This document shows positions 55,097-62,569 of a stretch of DNA of 64,000 bases, in pieces. How positions within the stretch are numbered: position 1 is the first letter of the stretch; each line of letters opens with the position of its first letter. The translations under genes and the position numbers were made by a program. This DNA is from Sphingopyxis macrogoltabida (GTDB taxonomy: Bacteria; Pseudomonadota; Alphaproteobacteria; Sphingomonadales; Sphingomonadaceae), in assembly GCF_001307295.1 (NCBI RefSeq), contig NZ_CP012700.1:685001-749000 (forward strand), read 5' to 3'. A model generated the notes under the pieces. That model ran no database searches and was not told where the DNA came from. It saw nothing but the letters and a program-made list of their open reading frames with translations.

Positions 55097-57031
55097 ATGA
55101 GCTTCATCCTGCGCCGCATCTCGACGACGAAGACGGGCAAACAGATCATCCGCGATGCGCCGCTGCCCGGCGAGACGATCACGCTCGGCCGCGAGGGCAG
55201 CAACACGATCCACGTCGCCGATCTCGCGGTAAATCCCCATCATGCGACGATCAGCAGCGCCGACGGGCGCCACGTCCGCGTCGCGGCGAGCGAAGGGCTG
55301 GGCTTCGACATCAACGGCCGCTCGGTCGACACCGCCGATATCGACAGCGCCGCGGGCGCCGAACTGCGCTTCGGCGGCCACCGGCTGACGATCGCGCGCG
55401 AGGGCGACGACATCATCCTGCTCGTCGAGCGGATCGACGAGCTGTCGCAATCGTCGAAGGACGTCGACGAGGCCAAGGCCTTTTCGCTCGCCGGGGTGAT
55501 GCCCGGCAAGCGCATGGGGGCGTGGGTGTTCGGCCTCTTGATGCTGGCCGCCTTCCTGATCGGGCCGATCTGGGCGTGGTACAGCTACAGACAAGTGGAC
55601 GAGCGCCCCGACGGTTATCATGCCGACACCGCCTGGTTGTCCGGACCGCTGTCGAGCGCGCACGCCAGCCTGAAGAATGATTGCCAGTCGTGCCACGTCG
55701 AGCCGTTCGTTGCGGTGACCGACAAGGCGTGCGTTAATTGCCACACCGGCGAGCACAAGGCGATGAGCATGGCGCATGCGAACGCCCCGGCAGCGATGCT
55801 GCTCGCGGCACGCCATCCGCCGGGGGTGGGCGAGAAGATCCTCGCCGGCTTCGCGAAGACCTTCAACAAGCCGCAGGGGCGCTGCGTCGATTGCCATACC
55901 GAGCATGAGGGCGCGGGACCGATGCCCGCAACGCCGCAGAAATTCTGCGCCGATTGCCACGACGGCATGTCGGCGCGGCTGAAGACGGCGGGGCATCCGA
56001 CCTTGCTCGGCGACGCCGGCGATTTCGGCACCTGCCATCCCGAATTTCGCCCGCTCGTCCGCTCGGCGCCCGGCGCGAAGCTGGTGCGCAAGACGCTTGC
56101 CAAGGGCACGGTCGATTATAACGGCCTCAAATTCCCGCACGACCTGCATTTGCAGGCGACGGGCGGGGTCGCGCGCATGGCGGCGAGTTTCCGCGGCCGA
56201 TACGATTTCGGGCAAAAGCTCGAATGCGAAAACTGCCATCGCCCCGACGCCGACGGGGTACGGATCAAGCCGGTCGAGATGGAGCGCGACTGCGCGATGT
56301 GCCACAGCCTCGCGTTCGAGACCGTCGGCGGGGTGACGCGCACGCTGCGCCATGGCGAGCCCGATCAGGTCGTCGCCGACCTCACCGCCTATTATCGCTC
56401 GGCCCCGCCGGCGCGGCCGTTGCAGCTCGGCGGGATGCAGCGGCGGCGGCCCGGAAACTATGCCGAGGGGCAAGTCTACAACATCTATTTCCGCGAGGTC
56501 GCGGTGCGGCCGAGCCGGGCGCAGGACGCGGTGCGCGCGGTCTTCTCGAAGGGCGGCGCCTGTTACGACTGCCACACCATTTTTGCGCCGCAGGCCGGGC
56601 AGGGATGGCGGGTCGCCGCGATCGACCAGACACCGCGCTTCCTGCAAAAGGGCTGGTTCGATCATGACGCGCACAAGGAAACCGACTGCGCCGGCTGTCA
56701 CACCGCCGCACCCGGATCGAAGGCCGCGACCGACCTGCTGGTTCCCGGCGTCCGCCAGTGCCGCGACTGCCATGTCGGCGAGGGCGGCGCGCGGCTGGTG
56801 AAGGTCGAGACAGCGACCGAATCGCCGTGCGCGATGTGTCACGAATATCATTCGGACGGCGGCAAGCCGTGGATGCCGCCGACGCAGCGCAAGAAGAATG
56901 TGAGCGCGATCACAGACCGGCCGCCGCGCGGCGCCTATGCTGTGAGCCTGATCACAGGTGGCGAACGGCGCGGTCTTTATGATGTGACGTGGCGCGCGCC
57001 TGCGCTAAGACCCGCCGACAGGGGTGGATGA
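55097..57031 (+). CDS. FHA domain-transmembrane-decaheme cytochrome c fusion
   Basis: The 644 residues comprise an N-terminal FHA-like domain (about 1-115; Gly31-Arg32, Ser35-Asn36, His48/49 in the usual GR...SN...H order), one membrane helix (141-162), and a periplasmic region with ten CxxCH heme sites (C196, C212, C263, C284, C377, C399, C489, C531, C555, C578). A degenerate eleventh site (FGTCH, 310-314) has lost its first cysteine. FHA domains read phosphothreonine, so the cytoplasmic end may sense kinase signals while the other end conducts electrons. It starts 10 nt after the cytochrome b-like gene. The tail after residue 600 encodes two CRP-like sites. Confidence 0.88.
   Translation: MSFILRRISTTKTGKQIIRDAPLPGETITLGREGSNTIHVADLAVNPHHATISSADGRHVRVAASEGLGFDINGRSVDTADIDSAAGAELRFGGHRLTIAREGDDIILLVERIDELSQSSKDVDEAKAFSLAGVMPGKRMGAWVFGLLMLAAFLIGPIWAWYSYRQVDERPDGYHADTAWLSGPLSSAHASLKNDCQSCHVEPFVAVTDKACVNCHTGEHKAMSMAHANAPAAMLLAARHPPGVGEKILAGFAKTFNKPQGRCVDCHTEHEGAGPMPATPQKFCADCHDGMSARLKTAGHPTLLGDAGDFGTCHPEFRPLVRSAPGAKLVRKTLAKGTVDYNGLKFPHDLHLQATGGVARMAASFRGRYDFGQKLECENCHRPDADGVRIKPVEMERDCAMCHSLAFETVGGVTRTLRHGEPDQVVADLTAYYRSAPPARPLQLGGMQRRRPGNYAEGQVYNIYFREVAVRPSRAQDAVRAVFSKGGACYDCHTIFAPQAGQGWRVAAIDQTPRFLQKGWFDHDAHKETDCAGCHTAAPGSKAATDLLVPGVRQCRDCHVGEGGARLVKVETATESPCAMCHEYHSDGGKPWMPPTQRKKNVSAITDRPPRGAYAVSLITGGERRGLYDVTWRAPALRPADRGG
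56899..56990 (+). promoter_or_regulatory. Tandem CRP-type sites and promoter for cpdA
   Basis: Two perfect TGTGA-N6-TCACA palindromes lie at 56899-56914 and 56941-56956, 42 bp centre to centre, four helical turns. TATGAT at 56978-56983 is a near-consensus -10. A start at 56990 would place the sites at -41.5 and -83.5, the geometry of a CRP class II promoter with an upstream site. The sites are inside the 3' coding end of the decaheme gene; cpdA begins 84 nt after the predicted start. Confidence 0.75.
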
Positions 57032-57073
57032 AGATTGGGCGGTCGGACCAGCCGGCCGGAGCAGGGGACGGAT

Positions 57074-57922
57074 ATGCTGATCGCCCAGATCACCGATATT
57101 CATATCGGTTTCGATCCGGACAATCCGGCGGAATATAACCGCAAGCGGCTCGACGAGGTCCTCGACGTGCTGATCGACGGCCCGAACCGTCCCGACCTTT
57201 TGCTCGCCACCGGCGACATCACCGACCGCGGCGACGCCGACAGCTATCGCCGCCTCGCCACCGCTTTCTCGCGCTGTCCCTTCCCGGTGTGGCCGAGCGT
57301 CGGCAACCACGACGTGCGCGACAATTTTCACGCGCAGTTTCCGGGTTTCGACGACGGCAGCGGCTTTGTCCAATATGCGATCGAACTGCCCGAAGTGCGG
57401 CTGGTGACGGTCGACACGCTCGAGGAAGGACGTCACGGCGGCGCCTTTTGCGAGCGCCGCGCCGCCTGGCTCGACGCCGAACTGGCGAAGGACGGGACGA
57501 AGCCGACCTATGTCGTGATGCACCACCCGCCGGTCGAGAGCGGCATCGAGTGGATGAACACGCACCCCGACGAGCCCTGGGTCGCGACCTTCGGCGATGT
57601 CGTGCGGCGCCACCCACAGGTTCGTGGTCTCATCTGCGGTCACCTGCACCGCAGCGTCACCGTCGCATGGGAAGGACGCACCATCGCGATCTGCTCGTCG
57701 ACCGCGCCGCAGGTGTCGCTCGACCTCAGGCCGATCGACGAGAATCATCCCGACGACCGCCCGATGATCGTCGCCGAAGATCCCGCCTATGCCCTCCACC
57801 GCTGGAACGGCCGCGAACTGGTGAGCTTCTATGATCACGCCGGTGCGCACACGATGCTCGCCAAATATGACCGGGGCCTGCAGCCGCTGGTCCGCGAGTT
57901 GAAAGCCGAGCGACCGGCTTAA
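57074..57922 (+). CDS. cpdA: CpdA-type class III cAMP phosphodiesterase (metallophosphoesterase)
   Basis: The 282-residue calcineurin-like phosphoesterase has all metal-site motifs: D8-x-H10, GD (D48), GNHD (N79, H80, D81), H150 in VVMHHPP and GHLH (H190, H192). The arrangement and size match CpdA, which hydrolyses cAMP to AMP; other small-substrate phosphodiesterases share the fold, so activity on cAMP is inferred. ATG 57074 is chosen over an upstream in-frame ATG for the GGGGACG site and family N-terminus MLIAQITDIH. CRP-type sites upstream suggest negative feedback on cAMP, as known for Pseudomonas Vfr and cpdA. It overlaps the convergent regulator gene by 4 nt. Confidence 0.82.
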   Translation: MLIAQITDIHIGFDPDNPAEYNRKRLDEVLDVLIDGPNRPDLLLATGDITDRGDADSYRRLATAFSRCPFPVWPSVGNHDVRDNFHAQFPGFDDGSGFVQYAIELPEVRLVTVDTLEEGRHGGAFCERRAAWLDAELAKDGTKPTYVVMHHPPVESGIEWMNTHPDEPWVATFGDVVRRHPQVRGLICGHLHRSVTVAWEGRTIAICSSTAPQVSLDLRPIDENHPDDRPMIVAEDPAYALHRWNGRELVSFYDHAGAHTMLAKYDRGLQPLVRELKAERPA

Positions 57923-58962
57923 TTCTTTTCGGCCGCAATCATGGCGCCGGCGATGCACGCAGCGAACAGCGCCGCCTCCAGCATGGCCGTGGCTAGCTCG
58001 CCTGCCGTTCCGATGCCGCGCTCGCCAAAGAGCGCGCCGATCGCATCGAGATCGAGGCGCGAGCCGGGGAAGCGGCGTTCGAGCAGCGCGAGACTGCCGC
58101 CGAACAGCCGCCCTCCCAACAGGCTGATCGTCGCGCCGCCGGCCGCGCCAACGAGTGCGGCGAGTGCGGTGCGCCTTGCGAACGGCCAGCCGGGCGCGCG
58201 CCGGGCGACCCAGAGGGCGATACCGACGGTCCCGCCGAGCAGGGCGCCTTCGGCCGCGCCGGTAAAATCGCCCGGGCTTTGTCCCAGCAGCAGGCTGAAC
58301 GCATCGAGTCCGATCAGCTTGGCGATCGCCCCGACCAGAAAACCGCCGGCTGCGCCGCCGATGATCGTCCACATGTCGCGCCGCGCCGGGGCGAAGTGCG
58401 CAGCGGCGATGCCGAAGGATACGCCGGCGCCGCCGATCGCCGCCAGCGTGGTGGTCAGCGCGAGCAGTACCAGCAGCACGGAGAGGGCGTTGCCGCCTGT
58501 CGCCGATGGCTGGGCCGCGGCAACCAGACCATAGAGCAGCCCGCCGATCGCGCCGGCGAGCGCCGCGCCGGCCGTACCCGCACCGCCGGTCAGCAGAATA
58601 TCGTGGATGCGGGGCGCCGCCACCGGCGGCGTGGAAGGCGCCACGACGGTTTCGACCGCCGCGATAAAACGATAACCGTGCTTGGGAACCGTTTCGATAA
58701 AGCTCGGCCGTATCGCGTCGTCGCCGAGCAGACGGCGCAGCGTCCGGATGCATTGGGTCAGCGCCTCATCGGTCACCGGCACGCCATGCCAAACCTCATT
58801 CATGAACCGGTCCTTGGGCACCATCCGACCGTGTTCGCGCACGAGCAGCGCGAGCGCGTCGAGATAGCGGGCGTTGAGGTCGACCGGGTTGCCGCCTTTC
58901 AGCAGACGCCGGTCGCCGGGCTCGAACAGAAAGGCATCGAAGCGATAGCTTTCCACGGTCAT
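57919..58962 (-). CDS. CadC-like membrane regulator with OmpR-type winged helix
   Basis: The 347-residue protein has an N-terminal OmpR/PhoB-type DNA-binding domain (about residues 5-105; RYLDALALLVREHGRMV, then LRRLLGDD and VPKHGYRFIAAV) followed by a C-terminal region of six or more Gly/Ala-rich hydrophobic helices (from about residue 120) rather than the single helix and periplasmic sensor of classic CadC. It lacks a receiver domain, so it probably senses the membrane or a small ligand directly. It is divergent from the small membrane protein at 59051 (88-nt gap), its likeliest target. Confidence 0.82.
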   Translation of the reverse strand: MTVESYRFDAFLFEPGDRRLLKGGNPVDLNARYLDALALLVREHGRMVPKDRFMNEVWHGVPVTDEALTQCIRTLRRLLGDDAIRPSFIETVPKHGYRFIAAVETVVAPSTPPVAAPRIHDILLTGGAGTAGAALAGAIGGLLYGLVAAAQPSATGGNALSVLLVLLALTTTLAAIGGAGVSFGIAAAHFAPARRDMWTIIGGAAGGFLVGAIAKLIGLDAFSLLLGQSPGDFTGAAEGALLGGTVGIALWVARRAPGWPFARRTALAALVGAAGGATISLLGGRLFGGSLALLERRFPGSRLDLDAIGALFGERGIGTAGELATAMLEAALFAACIAGAMIAAEKN

Positions 58963-59050
58963 TTTTCAGCCAAATCTCATATTTTGCTCATGCCGCTCAC
59001 CTCGAGCCGGGGGCAGGCTGCAGGCCTCACACAGGAATGGAGGCAAGACA

Positions 59051-59611
59051 ATGACGAATATCGAAGCAGTGGACGCGAGCCTCGCACGGCGCGCGGTGTA
59101 TTGGCGCGGTTGGCGGATCGTCGGCTGGGGGATGGCGGCTTTCTTGCTGCTGCTGCCGCTCGTCGCGATGCAGTTCAACGATGCGGTCGACTGGAGCGCG
59201 GGCGATTTCATCTTCGCGGGGGTGATGTTCGCCATTGTCGGCGGTGTGCTCGAAGTCGCGGTGCACAGCAGCGACAGGATCGCCTACCGGCTTGGTACCG
59301 GCATTGCGCTTCTCGCGGGTTTCCTGCTCGTCTGGGTCAACGGTGCGGTCGGGGTCATCGGCGACGAGGGCAATCCGGCCAACCTGATGTTCGGCGGCGT
59401 CCTGCTCGTCGCGATCGCTGGTGCGGTCGGCGCGGGTAGGCGACCGGCAGGGCTCGCCCGCGCGATGGCGGCGGCGGCGCTGGTCCAGCTTGCCATCGGC
59501 GCGGTCGCGTTCGGTGCCGATCGTGCGGTGCTGCCGGTCACGGTCCTTTTCGTGCTGATGTGGCTTACCGCGGCGCTGTTGTTCCGCGCCGCCGCAACGG
59601 CGGATCAGTAA
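59051..59611 (+). CDS. Hypothetical membrane protein
   Basis: The 186-residue protein has about five or six hydrophobic helices (from residue 24 to the end) and no recognised catalytic motif. ATG 59051 has AGGAATGGAGG-type sequence upstream. Divergent arrangement with the CadC-like regulator suggests a regulator-target pair. It overlaps the convergent hydroxyacid dehydrogenase gene by 7 nt. I do not recognise its family. Confidence 0.72.
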   Translation: MTNIEAVDASLARRAVYWRGWRIVGWGMAAFLLLLPLVAMQFNDAVDWSAGDFIFAGVMFAIVGGVLEVAVHSSDRIAYRLGTGIALLAGFLLVWVNGAVGVIGDEGNPANLMFGGVLLVAIAGAVGAGRRPAGLARAMAAAALVQLAIGAVAFGADRAVLPVTVLFVLMWLTAALLFRAAATADQ

Positions 59612-60549
59612 CCCAGCGTCAGATCGATGCGCGGTTCGAGCGGCTCGCCCTTCTCCCAGCGCGTCAGATTTTCGAGGAAGCGCTGCGCCGCGCGAATGAA
59701 CATCTTGTCCTGTGCGCGGCCCGACAGGTGCATCGTGATATGCGCATTGTCGAGGCTCCAGAGCGGGTCGTCGGCGGGCAGCGGTTCGGGGGTGGTGACG
59801 TCAAGGAAGGCCGAGGCGATCTGCTTCGCGTCGAGCGCCGCAACCAGCGCGGCCTGATCGACGACGCTGCCGCGCGCGATGTTGATCAGTGTCGCGGTCG
59901 GCTGCATCGCCGCGAGTTCGGCGGCGCCGATCATGCCGTCGGTCTCGGGCGTCGCGGGGACCGCGAGGATTACCCAGTCGAACTCGCCGAGCCGTGCGCG
60001 CCATTCGTCGGGGCCCAGCGTGTTCGCGCCGGGCGAGCGGCGCACGACGGTGACGTCGACCGCGAACGCCTGCAGCCGTTCCTCGATCAGCTTGCCGATC
60101 GCGCCATAGCCGAGGAGCAATGCCTTCGAGCCGAAGAGTTCGACCTTGCCCGGCGAGTCGATCAGCCATTCGCGGCGCTCCTGCGCGCGGACGACGTCGC
60201 GATAGCCCTTGGCGACGGTCAGCATGCCCATCACGACATATTCGGCGATGGTGATCGCGTTGATCCCGGCGCCGTTGGTGACGACCGTTCCACGCTCGCG
60301 GAGCAGGTCGAGCGGCATGCCGTCGACCCCGGCATAGATGGAGTTCAACCATTTGAGCCTGGTCGCCGCGCCGATCGCCGCCGCCATATCCTTTTTGTCG
60401 TACATGTCGAACCAGCCGATTTCGGCCTGCGGCGCGAGTTCGAGCGCCTCTTCTTTCGACTGGAAAAAGCGCGGTTCGACCCAGTCGGGCAGGCGGTTTT
60501 CGACGAGCGGCCGCATCAGGCCCGAAAGCACGGTGATGGTCTTGGTCAT
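59605..60549 (-). CDS. D-2-hydroxyacid dehydrogenase family protein
   Basis: The 314-residue NAD(P)-dependent dehydrogenase has the Rossmann motif LLGYGAIGKLIEERL near residue 145 and catalytic residues in the usual order: Arg in NIARGSVVDQ, Glu in TTPEPLPADDPLW and His in ITMHLSG. It resembles glyoxylate/hydroxypyruvate reductase-like members; substrate unknown. ATG 60549 overlaps the stop of the DUF559 remnant (ATGA), so part of its translation may have been coupled to that gene. Confidence 0.88.
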   Translation of the reverse strand: MTKTITVLSGLMRPLVENRLPDWVEPRFFQSKEEALELAPQAEIGWFDMYDKKDMAAAIGAATRLKWLNSIYAGVDGMPLDLLRERGTVVTNGAGINAITIAEYVVMGMLTVAKGYRDVVRAQERREWLIDSPGKVELFGSKALLLGYGAIGKLIEERLQAFAVDVTVVRRSPGANTLGPDEWRARLGEFDWVILAVPATPETDGMIGAAELAAMQPTATLINIARGSVVDQAALVAALDAKQIASAFLDVTTPEPLPADDPLWSLDNAHITMHLSGRAQDKMFIRAAQRFLENLTRWEKGEPLEPRIDLTLGY

Positions 60550-60991
60550 AGACGATCCTTTTGATCCTCCCCATCGATTTGCGATGGGGAGGTGGCATCG
60601 CGAAGCGATGACGGAGGGGTTTTGCCGAAGCTGTTTAAACGGCTTTCGACGGTGTCGAGAATAGATTGAGCCACTGCTGCGGCGCTGTCCAGTGCATCGC
60701 TTGCGGCAATATGGATTGTATCGATGCGATTTGCGCGCAGACATGCGTCGCGACGTTGGTCGCGCGCCGGTTTGTCGCTCAACTCATGCGCGATGCCGTC
60801 GATCTCGATCGCGAGATTGGCGCGAGCGCAAAAGAAATCGAGGATATAAGGTCCGGCGGGATGCTGTTTGCGGAATTTGTGGCCACCGGGCGAGGTTCGC
60901 AGAATCTGCCACAGCAGGACTTCGGGAAGGGTCAGGTGCGACGGAGGCGCTTTGCGCGGCGCACCGATCTGGCGGGTTTGTCAGGACGCAT
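60546..60991 (-). pseudogene. DUF559 (VSR-like) endonuclease-domain gene with a frameshift
   Basis: Reading the minus strand, ATG 60991 begins the family-like leader MRPDKPARSVRRAKRLRR, which stops at 60932. The rest of the domain (LTLPEVLLWQILR, GGHKFRKQHPAGPYILDFFC, LAIEIDGIAHEL, DQRRDACL) continues in another frame to 60546. One missing C near 60935-60940 would restore RRHLTLPEV. The Shine-Dalgarno GGAGGGG lies in the flanking repeat arm, and the C-terminal tail is translated from the opposite arm. It is likely inactive unless the break is a sequencing error or programmed slip. Confidence 0.75.
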
Positions 60992-61059
60992 GGTCATTGC
61001 CCCTCCACCACCCGCTTCGCGGGCGGTCCCCCTCCCCATCGCAAGTCGATGGGGAGGAT
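60564..61059. mobile_element. DUF559-linked composite palindromic element
   Basis: Inverted termini ATCCTCCCC (60564) and GGGGAGGAT (61059) bound a 496-bp unit. The left arm (60564-60618) has hairpin A (CCTCCCCATCG/CGATGGGGAGG) and hairpin B (GGCATCGC/GCGATGAC, then GGAGGGG). The right arm (61000-61059) has B' (CCCCTCCACC, then GCGGG) and A'. The gene between is the DUF559 remnant. The gene-less unit at 26699-26830 has the same A-B...B'-A' plan with arm types exchanged. The right end lies 3 nt from the cysS stop. Confidence 0.65.
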
Positions 61060-61062
61060 ATT

Positions 61063-62523
61063 TTACTCGAGCTGCCAATCCCAGCCGAGCGGGTCGCCGT
61101 CCATCACCTCGACCCCCGCCGCGATGAGTTCGTCGCGCAGCGCGTCCGAGGCCGCAAAATCCTTTGCCGCCCGGGCTTCCTTCCGGCGGATCAGGGCGGC
61201 TTCGATTTCGTCCTCGGTGATGGCGGCCGATTTCGGACGGATGCGCAGGTCGGCGCGTTCGAGCGTCAGCACGCCGAGGCCGAGCACCGCATCCATTGTC
61301 GCCAGCGTCGTCCGCTTTTGCCCGGCGTCGACCTTCTTCATCGCCGCCGCTTCTTCGAGCAGCGTCAGGGCAACCGCGGTGCCGAGATCGTCCGACATGG
61401 CGGCGTCGAATTTTTCGAGCAGGTCGGCGAGCCGGTGATCGGTCACCGCGGCGCCATCGGCCTCGCGAACCGTGGTTGCCGCCATCAGCAGCCGCTTGAG
61501 CCGCGTCAGCGCGGCGCCGAGCCCTTCCCAAGAAAACTCCAGTTCGCTGCGATAATGCGCCTGCAGGCACATCAGGCGATAGGCGAGGGGCGAATAGCCG
61601 CGGTCCACCAGCAGTTGCAGCCGCAGGAACTCGCCCGTCGACTTCGACATCTTGCCGCCGCGGTCGATCAGGAAATTATTGTGCATCCAGACGCGCGCCC
61701 CCGAATGTTCGGCGCAGTCGAGGCTACCGCAGCCGCGATACGCCTGATTCTGTGCGATTTCGTTCGGGTGGTGGATTTCGCGGTGATCGATGCCGCCGGT
61801 GTGGATGTCGAACGGCATGCCGAGTTCGGCCTCGCCCATCACCGAGCATTCGAGGTGCCAGCCCGGCGCACCGCGGCCCCATGGCGAATCCCATTCCATC
61901 TGGCGCGTCTCGCCGGCCGGCGTCTTGCGCCAGATTGCAAAGTCGGCGGAATGGCGCTTGCCGTCCACTTCCTCGATCCGCCCCTCGCCCTCGTCGGTCA
62001 CCGCGCGCGCGAGGCGGCCGTAGTCGGCGACGGTCGACACGTCGAAATAGAGGCCGCTGTCGAGTTCGTAGCAATGCGTGCCGGCGATACGCTTCGCGAA
62101 CTCGATCATTCGCGGGACATAATCGGTCGCGACGGTCCATTTCGCGGGATCGCGCACGTTCAGCCAGTCGAGGTCGCGCTTGAATTCGGCGGTGTAAAAG
62201 GCGGCGATGTCCCACGCCGTCTTGCCCTGCTGCGCCGCGGCTTTCTCCATCTTGTCGTCGCCGGCATCGGCATCCGACGTCAGATGGCCGACGTCGGTGA
62301 TGTTGATGATGTGGCGCAGCGCATATCCCTTGAACGATAGGGTGCGGCCCAACGTGTCGGCAAAGACATAGGCGCGCATATTGCCGATATGCTGATAATT
62401 ATAGACGGTCGGTCCGCACGAATAGACCCGCGCCTCGCCGGGGTGGACGGGCTGAAATGGTTCCAGGCTGCGCGTCAGGCTGTTGAACAGCCGCAAGGGC
62501 GCGGGGGCAGGGGCGTCGGTCAT
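61063..62523 (-). CDS. cysS: Cysteinyl-tRNA synthetase
   Basis: This class I synthetase charges tRNA-Cys. The zinc and substrate cysteine lies in YSCGPTVYN, the HIGH-type motif is HIGN, and GGKMSKST is present; the C-terminal DALR-like and anticodon regions follow. The protein has about 486 residues. ATG 62523 (MTDAPAPAPLRLF) is preferred; ATG 62535, four codons earlier, is also possible. It follows the adhesin gene by 46 nt on the same strand and ends 3 nt before a palindromic element. Confidence 0.95.
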   Translation of the reverse strand: MTDAPAPAPLRLFNSLTRSLEPFQPVHPGEARVYSCGPTVYNYQHIGNMRAYVFADTLGRTLSFKGYALRHIINITDVGHLTSDADAGDDKMEKAAAQQGKTAWDIAAFYTAEFKRDLDWLNVRDPAKWTVATDYVPRMIEFAKRIAGTHCYELDSGLYFDVSTVADYGRLARAVTDEGEGRIEEVDGKRHSADFAIWRKTPAGETRQMEWDSPWGRGAPGWHLECSVMGEAELGMPFDIHTGGIDHREIHHPNEIAQNQAYRGCGSLDCAEHSGARVWMHNNFLIDRGGKMSKSTGEFLRLQLLVDRGYSPLAYRLMCLQAHYRSELEFSWEGLGAALTRLKRLLMAATTVREADGAAVTDHRLADLLEKFDAAMSDDLGTAVALTLLEEAAAMKKVDAGQKRTTLATMDAVLGLGVLTLERADLRIRPKSAAITEDEIEAALIRRKEARAAKDFAASDALRDELIAAGVEVMDGDPLGWDWQLE

Positions 62524-62569
62524 GCCGTTGCCCATGCCTCGCGCCGAGGCGGTCCGTCAACCGAAAGGC

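Noticed and set aside
56899..56956. Treating the two TGTGA/TCACA palindromes as hairpins of a terminator
   Set aside because: They lie within coding sequence before the stop, have no T-run, and match the CRP consensus and helical spacing far better.
60666..61127. Plus-strand frame across the DUF559 region as a gene
   Set aside because: The conserved protein sequence is on the minus strand; the plus-strand frame reads through the repeat arms with no similarity to known proteins.
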